Source: Narthecium ossifragum (lineage: Eukaryota; Streptophyta; Magnoliopsida; Dioscoreales; Nartheciaceae). Taken from it: DNA of 64,000 nucleotides. The stretch is taken from contig OY986971.1 of the NCBI GenBank assembly GCA_963920575.1, positions 3,821,340 through 3,885,339 on the forward strand. The letters are read 5' to 3'. The stretch's first letter is position 1. Each line of letters opens with the position of its first letter. The translations under genes and the position numbers were made by a program. Below, one piece after another: positions 36,178 to 47,100 of this stretch. The notes under the pieces were generated by a model. It worked only from the letters and a program-made list of their open reading frames with translations. It was not told the origin of the DNA and searched no databases.

Positions 36178-38029
36178 CTTGCAGTTGCAATCTATGAAAT
36201 GTTTTTGAACTTCCTTGCCAACATGCCATCACTTGCATATTCCATGACAGGTTGAATGTTGAAAACTTTGTAGATGCCTGTTATAGCAAGGAAAAATTGA
36301 TGCAGTGTTACAGCAGCTGGGTTAGACCTGTGAATGGCCCTATGTTATGGGAAAAAATAGCTGGTGATCCCATACTACCACCTCCCTACAGGAGGCAGCC
36401 TGGTAGGCTTTAAAAACTCAGAAAAAGACAGTATAATGAGCCCCTGAATAGTACAAAACTCAAGAGGAGGAATACATCTATTAGATGTAGGAATTGCTGG
36501 GAAGGGGGCATAACAAAAGAGACTGCAAGAAGCCTCCATGTGCTAAGCCTAGCCCCAGGTCATCTACTTCAGAAGGTAATGTTCCAGCAACTTATGCTTC
36601 AACAACAGCAAGTAGTGACATGGTTGGTAGTGGGAGAGGTGGTGATGATGATGTTGGGAGAGGGCAGGATGTCTGCATGGCTCCAACAGATTCTGGTAAG
36701 GGCTCTGGTGTTGTAAGGGGAGTTGGATATGGTAGATGTGGTGGTGTAAGAAGAGGAGTTGGGAGAGGTGGTGGTGCTGCAAGAGGAGCTGGGTATGGAG
36801 GTGGTGGAGTTGGCACGGGGGGGGGGGGGGGGGGGGGACTGGGGTAAGGATGGCACCAGCTGGCTATGGAAGGTCTGCTTTAGTTGGTTCTAGAGTTGTT
36901 CTTGGTGCACCAGTTGGTTTGTTGTTGGTTTTGAGAGAGGAGCAGGTTCTGTGAGAGGAGCTGCTGGTGGGAGAGGAGCTGGTGCTGGGAGAGGACCTAT
37001 TGCTAGGAGAGGAGAAGAGGTTAGCATGGCACCAGCTGCATGGATACCCCTAGGGAGAGGAAGAGCAGTGATGCCAACTTTGTTTATTCCTCCAAGATCT
37101 ACACCCAACAGTAATCCACCTGATAGTGTAAGTTTGTATAACTTTTCAAGTTTCATTGGTATTAGATGCGTTCAATGTAATTAGTTTGGACTGGATAGTA
37201 ACAACTGTGAATGGGATTGCAGTTTACTTTTGGGACCCAGCCAAGCCAGCTGTTTGGATCCCATCAAAGCCAATCAGAGCTTAGACAACAGCCACCTCCA
37301 ACCTACACTGAAGGTTCAAGCAGTCATCGAGGTCAACATGAGAGAGGAGCCCATAGATAAAGATGTGAATCTATGTCCTTGTTTTTTTGACACTGCAGGG
37401 GTGTAAAACTCTCTAATTTTTTGACACATGTGGGTTGGTTATGTATACTTTTTTGTCATCTGTGTATTTTTTTGCATGGTTTCAACAGCTGGTTATAGGT
37501 AATCATGTGAATGGGATTTGTTTGTAGTCATGTGGAAGGATCATTAGTTGCTACTAGCTGTGAATAGATGTCACTTGTGAATGAAAATAACTTGTCACTT
37601 GTGAATGGAATTGTAGCTGTGAGTGGGATTTGCTTGTATTCTTGTGAATGGAATTAACTTGTAAATTAACATCATGTGCTTGTACAAATTTCCTGTTTTT
37701 TTTTTGTCAGCAGTGAGAACATCAATGATCAATGTTATAAAGCTTGTATTTACTTGAGGTGCTTGTACTCAATTCTTGTTTTTTTTTCAACTATGAGGAA
37801 ACATCAAGGATCAATGTTATAAATAGAGGTCATGTTACATGTTGTTTTATTGGAAAACATGGGTTAATGTTACGCTAATGTTTGATTGCAAAATAGGGGT
37901 GATACAACTGCTTGACTAGCATGGGTTAGACAACACCTTCACAAGATTACACAAGACAATAAAAAGCTAGGTGAATTGCTATTATGCACAACAACATCAA
38001 ACTAATCAAATATGTCTTGGCTCTAGATT

Positions 38030-38490
38030 TTAAAGGCCATTTTGTTTATCAAGCATGGCAAGTAGCTTGTCTTTATCATCAATCAAATTCTTCATAGCTT
38101 GTGCATCTGTCATTGCCTTCTCCTCATTTGTTTGACAGGATCCCAACAATGCTTCCAGTTTCTGCAGCCTATCACCAAACCCCTTGGTGACAACATCTAC
38201 ATAGGACTCACATACACGTGGCTCAATCCACAAGAAGAAATCGCATCCACCTCTACAGTAGGAAGAGGATGATCAATTGAGTGAGCGTTGATCCAATTAA
38301 AATTTACAAATAGAAATAAGTTGCGAAATTACTCGTTGGGTTGCACAATTTATGAATCTCCTTCCATGATTCATCTCTGTCCTTGAAGCCCTTTGTTTGG
38401 CCTTCACTCCACAAAAACAGTAGCAATCATCCCCTCTCGAGGAGGCGATGGAACCTCCACTAAGGTGGCTACTTCCCTGCGAAGGTGTAC
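38030..38490 (-). pseudogene. GRF-type zinc-finger protein, convergent second ORF of the MULE
   Basis: The minus strand reads CYCFCGVKAKQRASRTEMNH, then GRRFINCATQR. After an intron it reads GGCDFFLWIEP, followed by a coiled-coil-like tail (DRLQKLEALLGSC, DKDKLLAML) and a stop at 38030. This is the GRF zinc-finger pattern (C-x-C-G, N-x-G-R-x-F-x-x-C, C-x-F-F-x-W). The intron donor reads CGA|GTAATT and the acceptor TAGAG|GTGGATG; one missing G at the donor would explain why the phases do not match, so this copy is probably broken. It lies inside the MULE terminal repeats and points toward the transposase, like the convergent mudrA/mudrB layout of maize MuDR, though GRF is not mudrB. The start codon is not certain. 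Confidence 0.7.
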
Positions 38491-38753
38491 AACATGGATC
38501 TTTGAGTGATGGGTTGTAGCTCAGGTATCGTACGGGCCGAAAGAGACGAAGTATGAGTGTCAAAGACAAAGAAGAAGATGGAATGGGTAATAAGAGGGGC
38601 AAAATCCTACTTGACCTCAGAGGGTGTCGTCGCAGGCGAAAAATCCGACAGTGCCCATTGATTCGGGCCGGAGAAACCCTAACTACTGAGCAGTTATATA
38701 ATGGAGGGAGGAGTAAAACCACTTTCATTGACGGGAGGTCATGCAAAACCGGT

Positions 38754-38912
38754 CACGTGGCCGGTTTGGCGTTAAGTCAACAAACGGCGTTACCAAACTT
38801 GACATTAAATTGAAAAGTTAGTTAACTACATAACCTATTTTGTTACGTTTTGAAATATAGAGTCCAAATTGATAATTCTTGAAACTAGAGAGTACCAAAA
38901 TGATATTAACCC
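38754..38912 (-). repeat. MULE right terminal inverted repeat
   Basis: Reverse complement of the left end: TTTGGTACTCTCTAGTTTC, AATTATCAATTTGGAC, AAAACGTAACAAAATAGG, then a GCCGTT...TTGACTTAACG block and CACGTG. It ends near the GGGTTAATATCA terminus. Confidence 0.9.
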
Positions 38913-39734
38913 AGTAAACTATCAAATTCTAAAAAAAAATTAATAGGGGAAATTACATATATACCTTGAAAACCTTCAAATTTACATAATTACCCCTAAA
39001 TTCCTAAAATTTACAAGGTTATCCCAGAAAACATAATCAAATAACATATCTACCATCATGTTACATTCCGTTAGTAAAAGTGACATGACCAAGGTTGAAC
39101 CCTAACTTAGGCATGTAAAATGTCTTAAATATCCTTTGACTCTATTAAATGTCAAACACCAAAAATTGTATACCTAAATTAAATTTCACTTATCATCAAC
39201 CAACATAAATGTCTCCCATTAGAAAGATGAAATGCACATATATAACCACAATAGCATGTGAAAATGTGACATTTCTTGAGTTCATAGGTCGTTTGTCGTC
39301 TACTCAAACCAATCCCCAAATATGCAAACAACAATCTTCCAAGAAACCAGTATTTTCAAGCAAAAGGGACATCATTCTCCTAGTAATTGTGGGTGAGCGG
39401 CGCCCCCCACGAAGGCGAGAAACACTTAAAAAACCAGAGATCTGAGGGTCGAATTGGGGTTTCTATTTAGGAGAATTTTTTGTATTTTTTCGATTTTTAG
39501 GGTTTTTTGAGGTTAAGGGTAGAGAGGAAAGAGATCACCATTAGAGGGTATAAAGTTATACGACCCACCACCGTTAGCCGTAAACGACACCAAGGGGAAT
39601 ATTCATATTTGACGGAAAAGTATCTCAAGGGATAACTATGTAAATATGATATGTTTTTCAGAATAACCTTGTAAATTTGGAAAATTTAAGGGGCAATTGT
39701 GTAAATTCATAGGTTTTCAGGATATATATGTAAT

Positions 39735-40886
39735 GGGGTGTTCTATCCGCAATACAAAAAAGACTAGCCACACCACATGTTTTTTATCTCTCATATGAAA
39801 AGTCTTAAATGCCCTCTCTCTCTTATATTACCATCTCTCATATGTTACCGTTTCAGAGGGCAAATGGACGGTAGTATGTTACCGATTCAGAAGGCAATTC
39901 GACGGTAGCATATTACCGTTTCGGAGGGCAATTAGACAGTAACATATTAACGTCTTTGGGAAGTTTTATACCGACGGTATTCTAATGCCGGTTGTTTTTA
40001 TTGTCAATCGGTATTTGTATACCGATGTTTATGGTTTTGTTTCGGTACTTATATACCGATCATGTTGTTTTTTATCAGTATTTTGTATTCGGTAGTTTGA
40101 TACCGTTTCTGTTGTTTTTTATCAGTATTTTTTTATACCGATTGTTTTTGCTATATTTCGACACTTATATACCGCTGTCTTTGTGCTTTTGTCGGTATCA
40201 TGCCACCGATTAAAGCTGGAGAGATCCTCTTCTTGCGTCTCGTCCGGACTAAAAGGGCGGTGGAGAGCTCTGGGGAGAAAGGAGCAGGCCGAGGAGGGGG
40301 GTCGAAGGAGGCGAGCATGGAGTAGAGGTGGTGGGCCTCAGGAATGGCGTCGGCATCGGGGGCGGAGAGGTTTGGCGGTTGAAGGCAGGGACGCCGTGGG
40401 AAGTCGCCGGTGTCGCCATTGCATGCTTACTCTCCTCAGCAGGCGTCCTCCCCATCTGAGGCCATGAACGTTGATGCCGCGAGTTTAAGGCCATGAACGT
40501 TGACGAATGGCTTGTGAAGATCTAACCGAGCCGTTGGGGAGCGCCCTTCAAAATGATCCGGTGAGATCTCACCGGGCTGTTGATCGCGCGGGATGCTCAT
40601 CGCTGGAGAAGATGTCGCTGGATGTGAGGGAAGAAGACGTTAATATGTTACCGTCTAATTGCCCTCCGAAACGGTAATATGTTACCGTTCGATTGCCTCC
40701 GAAACGGTAATATGCTACCGTCGAATTGCCTTCTGAATCTGTAACATACTACCGTCCATTTGCCCTCCGAAACGGTAACATATGAGAGATGGTAATATAA
40801 GAGCAAGGGCATTTAAGACTTTTCATATGAGAGATAAAAAACATGTAGTGTGGCTAGTCTTTTCTGTATTGCGGATAGAACGCCCC
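39735..40886. mobile_element. Long-TIR MULE-type element with GC-rich centre (Pack-MULE candidate)
   Basis: The 1,152-bp element has inverted ends (GGGGTGTTCTATCCGCAATA and, from the right, GGGGCGTTCTATCCGCAATA) extending about 210-250 bp. The flanking 9-mers ATATGTAAT (39726-39734) and ATATGTAAC (40887-40895) differ at one base, and removing the element restores the terminal repeat of the outer element. The centre (about 40205-40640) is strongly GC-rich with open frames and could be a captured gene fragment, but I recognise no domain. 39965-40205 holds degenerate ATACCGAT...TTTTTG repeats. Confidence 0.85.
39844..39945. repeat. 34-bp tandem repeats in the left arm of the foldback element
   Basis: Three 34-bp units (39844, 39878, 39912) of the form GTTACCGTTTC-GAGGGCAA-T-GACGGTA-CAT. 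The right arm has four inverted units (about 40644-40778), so the arms differ by one unit. Confidence 0.9.
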
Positions 40887-41090
40887 ATATGTAACTTCCC
40901 CTTTGTAATACGACCAACAATTTTCCTTAATTATTGCCGTAATAAGGATAGTTTTACTGGGCTTATTATTAATTAAAGCCTTAATTACCCAAAGACAGAG
41001 CAGCGCCGGATGCATTCCAGCATACGCTGCACCCGCATAGACATCTCCGTGCGGCTCATCTCTCCCGCCGCACGCCTCTCTTTCCCGCCA

Positions 41091-41099
41091 ACCTCCTCC
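41091..41099 (+). promoter_or_regulatory. E2F-type site upstream of MSH6
   Basis: TTTCCCGCC matches the plant E2F consensus (TTTSSCGC) 89 bp before the MSH6 start. A near-copy TCTCCCGCC is at 41061. E2F sites are typical of S-phase repair and replication genes. Binding is inferred. Confidence 0.55.
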
Positions 41100-41160
41100 C
41101 GCCCAACCCCCCTTATCTCTTCGTCTCCTTCCACACTCCCCCTCAAAAATCTTGGACCCC

Positions 41161-41181
41161 TAACCCTAAACCTAACCCTAA
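41161..41181 (+). promoter_or_regulatory. Telo-box-like motif in MSH6 leader
   Basis: Three degenerate telomere-type units (CCCTAAA, CCTAA, CCCTAA) lie directly before the start codon. Telo-boxes often accompany E2F sites in plant genes expressed in cycling cells. Confidence 0.5.
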
Positions 41182-41187
41182 TAAGTC

Positions 41188-44100
41188 GTGATGCCTCCTC
41201 GTCGCCTCAGCAATGGCCGCTCCCCACTCGTCCGCAAACAAAGCCAGATTACCTCCTTCTTCGCCCACGGCAAGTCCCCCAAGCCGGATCCAAGCCCTAG
41301 CCCTAGCCCTAACTCGGTCACTTCTCCGGCCCAGGTTAAGCAGAAGAGGACCCCGCTCCTGATACCTCCTTCGCCGGCTTCTAACCCTAAGACCCCTTCC
41401 AGTGCCGAGAAGAAGGGGTTCAAAGAGGAGGTGGTTGGAAAGGGGATTAAGGTTTATTGGCCCGTCGATGACGCTTGGTATGAAGGTTCCGTTAAGGCGT
41501 TCGACGAGCTCTCTGGAAAGCACACGGTTCGGTATGATGACGCTGAGGAGGAGGTTTTGGAACTTGGGAGCGAAAAGGTTGAGTTTTTGGAGGAGGATGG
41601 GGCGCCAAGGAGCCTCCGACGGCTGAGGCGGTTGTCGGGGTCGAAGGAGCCGGTGGTTAACAAGATGGTTTTGGAGGAGGATAGCAGTGTAGAGGATTCC
41701 ACTGATGACGACTGGGGTAAGGGTATTGAGAAAGATAGGGAGGATGAATCGGAGGAAGAGGAGTTGGAGGAGGAGGAGGCGGTCGTGAAGAGCTCTGGAA
41801 GGAGTCGGTCAAGGAGCTCGGGTTCAAAGAAGCGGAAGAAGATGGAAGTTGGGAAGTTGGAGTCAAACAAGAAGGTTAAGTTCGAGGAAGATGGGGAGAA
41901 TAGTGCTTCGAAGGCAATTCAAAGGAGAAATGGAACCAGCAGCATTAGACCTGTGAACAATAGTGAACGTAAGAAAGGATGACTGTATGTAATGCTCTAT
42001 GAGGAAGAAATTTTCCATTTTTCTAGAGGCAAACCATCTAGGTTTTGTTGAATTGTATTTGTCTCTTAGCAATTTTCAGAGTTTAATGTTGCAAGAAAAA
42101 GAGTTAATATTTTGCAAAAGATAGGTCGATGTGATATGCATTCTGCTATGCAGGGGGGCCAGTTGACAGCACTTTGACTGGTGATGCAGCTGAAAGATTT
42201 GGAAAACGTGAAGCGGAAAAGTTTAAGTTTCTTTGCAAGTGAGTATTGCCTTTTTCTGTCTTCATTTCTTTGTTTATTGAGTTATAGATGTCCCTTATTT
42301 TTCTTCTATTTGAGGAGCTGTAATGTTATTCAATACATGTTTTGAAGTATTCTTCGGTTTTCAATTTTAATGTAGTCATGGAAAAAAGCATTCTATTGAA
42401 TCAGGAGATGTAAAACAAATCTTCTCTTTCAAAATAAAAGGAGAGTAAAAGGAACAATATTGTCATGCCTTTGTAGCTTTCCTTCATATGTTAGTTTAAC
42501 ACGCCAAATCGACCTTGTTTTGTAACTTATAGTAAGCAAGTGGAAATTTGATATACCGTGGAACCCTGTTCCATTGTTTTGTTCATTGGTGGCAAATGTA
42601 AAGAGCAAATTGTCAATAATGACCACTATTGTCAGTAATTACTGACCTCGCCATGCTAATTATGGAGAGGTGGTGGATACATTGTATGTTTGCCAATTCT
42701 TATGTAGTTATGGGTGTGCCATCTCCTTTAAAACCTTCTGCATTAACTTCTGGAACATTCTACCATATGCTTTTTTTAGTCTAGTATTAGCATATTTCCA
42801 TTCAGTTGTTAAAGGATGAAAGAGACGACATAAAGAGCAAATGAAAATAATTTATAGTTTTCCTTATAAAGCTATCTTGTTTTCATATTTAATTATTGGG
42901 CCAGAGTTTAGGTCGTAATCAATGATGCATTCTATGAGGCATGAAATCCAATGATGCATTCTAGGAGGGAAGATCGAGGTCATTTTTGTATCCAAGATGA
43001 TGTTCATGTAAGGATTGCAGTGCATGCACATGTCGACGGCAGAGGCGCAAAGGGGGCAGCTGAAGGGAGGACAGGAGAAGAAGAGGAGTAGGGGTGTCCA
43101 ATGGAGGATTCCAGCGTCAATGGAGTAGCCCGGCGTCACGGGAGACAAAGGGGGTAACCGCAGGGAAGTGGGGCAGCGACACTTGAGGGTTTTGGTCAGG
43201 GAGATAGGTTTGGGTTTGTTTAGATAGATTAGGTTTTGTTTACTTATAAATTAAGTAGTTGAGTGAAACTTGTCTAAACAGACCCAATATATGTTATTTC
43301 AAAGTGCCGACCGGGACAAGGAACCTTATATTCATGCTAATGTACATTGGATTGAAGTCTAACATAAAAATTATTGAATAGTGTAAAAATCTACGAGATG
43401 ATGCTGTTGAATTTCCGTGCAAAGCATCATATCAGCAGATTATGCAACTTAGTCAAATCTGTAGCTAGAAAGCTTTTGCTTTGAGTTACTCGGATGTGAT
43501 CTTGGTGCTCGCTTCCTTCTAGGCTGAAATCCAATTGGTGAAAGAATACACAGAAATGAGAGAGAATGCTTGGCTGTTAATTCCTCTGGAATCATATTTG
43601 GACTGATGAAGTTAATGTTATCTGGTTTCGGTTTGACAGTTAAGATAAAGAGAGTTTTTATAAGGTTAACATCTCCCTTGTAATTTAAACTCGAGTTACT
43701 TAAGCATTTTGTTGTAAGCGTGGCAAAGACCTTTGATGTGCTAACTGCTCCCTTGCATGATTTCATTTAGGTTAAGTTCTCCTTTCGGATTCTTGGGTCT
43801 TGTAGCCTGACCATAATACCAGCTTTCGCCAATTTTATCTTGTAGGTATAATGAACTTGGTGGTGAATGACATGAACTTTTACATACAATTTAAGGGTGC
43901 CAATGCCTAAGCCTGATGGTATATAGCTTAGACCGCTACCGTATAACCATCTTTGATGACTGGATATAGATGCGTCAAAGTGAAGTTGTTATTCAGATTC
44001 TGCACAAGCATCCATGTGGGAATTTGATCGATTGCATATCCCTTTACTTTTCAGCTTCAAAAGTAAAAGGCTTCTACAATATCTTCCTTCATTAAGTCAT

Positions 44101-47100
44101 TTTTGTGTCAGTGAAAAACAAATTGCAGAAATTCTTCTCCCACCTTACCATTTAATGGATAGCATCAAAATGCCATAATACCCTTCCTATCCTGTATGAT
44201 ATCATGACAGAAAGCTCCAAATTGTTTGCTAAATCTATTAAGAGATACTTGGCAATGGGAATTGAGAGGCTAATGCATGAGGTTTTGTCCATTAGGGAGT
44301 TACCATTGGTGGCCATGATGGCTTCCTCCTGGAGCAAGGAGTTTAGAAGTCTGCTGTCTTGGAAGTTGCAGTTAACGATGGCACTTCGCTCATCGCCTTG
44401 CTGTTAGATGTTTACCCTATTTGCTCTGTAGTTAGACTAGTTAACTGAGTTTAGAAGGTATTAAACCTTGAAGTTTAAGCAACAGTTTGGATGGTTTGTC
44501 CGATGGTTATCAAAAGAAATTTTGCAGGTGTACTTGTCAAACCAAGACGTATAATTCGGCTATACCGCAGGGATGTTTTTCTCAAATCACCTTTTTTGGT
44601 GTCTTTTGTTGTTAATTGACAGTTAGCTCATTTGCTTCTTGGCATTTTGGCCATATTATGCTCAAATGACAACTGACATTAGGGAAGAAAAACTGATCAA
44701 TTCGAGGGCATAAGTAGGTGACCTTCTTCAGAAGGTGATATTCCCTATTTTTCATTTGCTAATATGTTTGAAGAAGTCCTTGTTTTTCTGGGAAATGGCA
44801 CATGATTTCATCATTGATTACTCTATTTTATCAATAGTACAGTGTTTGTTGTGCAAGTACTTGAACTAGTTGACAGAATGCATCGTAGATGTATTAAGCA
44901 CTTTTCATGAAAGACTTGACTTACAGTTGTTTATTTTTTCTGATGTAATGTCCTTTTATCATAATTTTGTTCACCCATTTTTGCGGGGATATGTATATTG
45001 ACTACCAATTCTTATTAGGGGACGTAAAGATGCTCATGGGAGGCAGCCTGGAGAAAAAAATTATGATCCTAGAACCGTTTACTTGCCCCAAGAGTTCTTG
45101 AAGAGCTTGTCCGGTGCACAAGTAGGTGGTTTTATGTTAGACAGATTAAACATGCTAGAGTCTTTTTTTTTTTTCTCCCAGCAATCGTTGTTACTTTTGT
45201 CTTTAGAGGCAATGGTGGGAGTTCAAGTCGAAGCATATGGACAAAGTTTTGTTCTTCAAGGTATATTTCCTGACTATAGGACTATGCCAGTAGGAACACA
45301 TGCCAAAGTTTCATATGCCATTGTTGAATTCTGAAGATAACTTGCTCGTTTGTTTTGTGAAAAGATGGGCAAATTTTATGAGTTGTTTGAGATGGATGCG
45401 CATATTGGAGCTAAAGAGCTTGAACTGCAATATATGAAGGTAGAAGAGACTTGACTATGCATTATTGTGATTTTTATTCATAGCCGTCTATTGATATAAA
45501 TTTCTTCCGGTTTTCAAGGAGTATATTAAATAAGTTTGTTGTTCTGTATGCAGTATTTGGTTGCATGCCTTTACTGGGTCCTATGTACATCCCAAAACAT
45601 TTCTCTGAACTATATCAGATGTTTCTTTCTTGTTTTGTTGATAATTTATTTCCAAAATACTTCAATACTTCAATATACCTTTATGTAGCTCTACTGATGG
45701 TATTTTCTCTAAGAGATATGTGTCTGAACTTATGTGCTTGAGTACAGATCATCTGTCATGGTCACTTACACTTGGGGGCCGTTTGGTTGTGGTTGAGCTC
45801 TAAAAAACCACTTTTTTATAGAACCAAAAATTTGGTTTGATGAAACATTTCCAGCATAATTTTGATAATATTGGATGTTTAGGTTTCTACAAGCAGCTTT
45901 TGCAAAATTAACTTCGTTATTTAAAACATCTATCTCTTGCCTGAGGCTAGTCTTGATGCAAAACCTGAGTTAGGAAGCTGATTGGAAAGCATTACTGGTT
46001 CTGCTCAAAAAGGAAAAAGAAAAGAAAAAAACAAAAGAAGGTATTACTGTCGTTTCTTGTTTTTGAGGATTATGTAAATATTGTTCTTGTCAGGTATGTA
46101 TTAGGTCATCAACACATTCAATCTCATCTCCATCTGAGGCCACCTGACCGGCCTCATCCCGTTGATTGAAGGATTGGCCAACGACAGCCTCTGGACCCAG
46201 TTTTGAATTCAATAAGTAGGCTGAAAGAGCAGGAGCAATCTTTGACTTTAATACCTATAAACTGCTTTTACTTAATTAAATAGAAAAGGAAAATTTAAAA
46301 AAAAAACCCAGCTGCCCCTCAAAAGCACACTAAGGCGCTACTGCACTATAACTTCCAAATAGAGATGATTTAAACACCGTATCTTTTAATAGTCGGTCTA
46401 AATTTAGGCTGGATCAAGATGGGACCCTTAGCTGAATTGCAAGTTGTTATATTGTGTTTTGCATTCTGTCAGTTGAAATCAACCAAATTGGCCTTCAGAG
46501 ACTATATTCCATTGCAGTTGGAAATCCTGCGAAAAGGCCTTTTTAAAGATCTCTGATATGCCTGACTTGAAACAATGACAACTCTGTTTCTAGGTTGATG
46601 TAGCATAGTTGAAGCCATTGCATTTTCTAGTAGGTAACATCGAATCCTGCGATTACTGCATAGATTTCATAGAGATAATGGAATAAGCGTAATGCGTTTG
46701 ATGGAGCTGCACATGACCAAGGCTAAAGTAGAAAAGAAGTTTCAGCAGAAAGAAGAGTTTTATGCCTTTTTTGCACTATATGTGTGAATAGAATTGGGAG
46801 AGATCTTTAGACAGAGTAAAAGATGAACCTGAAGGATTTTGAAGTTCCAATTTAGGAACAAGAAAATGATAACGTGATACCAATGAGAGGTTAGTTCGAT
46901 AAGAGTGGTAAGTTCTTGCTTTATGTACATATAGGGAAGAGAAGAAATGGTTATATTCTTAAAAATAGGACTGAAGTAACTGTTTGATTGGAAGTGCTAT
47001 CTTTGCAGGAGGTTGGCTCTCTCAATAAGTAGACGAGCCACTATCTATCAAGCCAAAATATGTGATTGAATTTAATTCTTTGCAAGCAATTTGCTTTTTA

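Larger units (their letters stand above)
25512..36840 (+). pseudogene. MULE transposase, split by three solo LTRs
   Basis: The coding parts in order are as follows. 25512-25931: a PB1-like N-terminal domain (MFSIRLHHG, YVGGEVQYVDNIDPDT) with a stop at 25560. 31128-32227: an acidic repeat (VHQEE units), the Mutator DNA-binding region (KYPWRSHAS) and the catalytic start GLDGCH. 34564-35401: GPYVGQLLAAVGVDGND, then HRFCVRHMFQNF and NTFPKSDMHTNNNAQSFNSM. 36183-36840: the rest of a SWIM zinc finger (ELPCQHAI), RPVNGPMLWEKI and a zinc knuckle (CRNC...GHNKRDC) followed by a Gly/Arg-rich tail. This protein class cuts and pastes the element. Several in-frame stops, a one-base shift in the knuckle and a 21-G run at 36817 make it dead even without the insertions. 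Confidence 0.88.
23711..38912 (+). mobile_element. Mutator-like element (MULE) carrying five nested solo LTRs
   Basis: The 15.2-kb unit is bounded by inverted ends and contains a MULE transposase in pieces on the plus strand and a convergent GRF zinc-finger ORF on the minus strand. Subtracting the insertions A1 (25932-31122, itself containing T2 and T3), A2 (32228-34558) and A3 (35402-36177) leaves about 6.9 kb, a normal size for an autonomous MULE. The 5' internal non-coding part (23870-25500) holds a 36-bp tandem repeat (about 23880-23950) and AT-rich, repetitive sequence. 37190-38020 is AT-rich with no gene. I could not identify a convincing 9-bp target duplication, so the outermost bases are uncertain. 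Confidence 0.85.
38946..40901. mobile_element. MULE-type foldback element interrupted by another element
   Basis: The ends are inverted repeats: the left reads GGGGAAATTACATATATACC and the right, reversed, reads GGGGAAGTTACATATATATC, continuing for about 110 bp (TGAAAACC...AATTTACA...AAGGTTAT). Without the inner element (39735-40886 plus one 9-bp copy) it is 795 bp. Its outer flanks AAATTAATA and TTTGTAATA match at only five of nine bases, so the target duplication is not proven. It starts 33 bp from the end of the large MULE. No gene was recognised inside. Confidence 0.75.

Noticed and set aside
36494..37156. Gly/Arg-rich and Pro-rich open frames on both strands
   Set aside because: They are the low-complexity tail of the MULE transposase and its antisense shadow.
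38937..40910. 9-bp target duplication for the outer foldback element (AAATTAATA/TTTGTAATA)
   Set aside because: Only five of nine bases agree, no better than AT-rich chance.
45774..46370. GGGGGCCGTTTGGTT in MSH6 intron 5, resembling a hAT/PIF terminal repeat
   Set aside because: No matching inverted end or target duplication was found.
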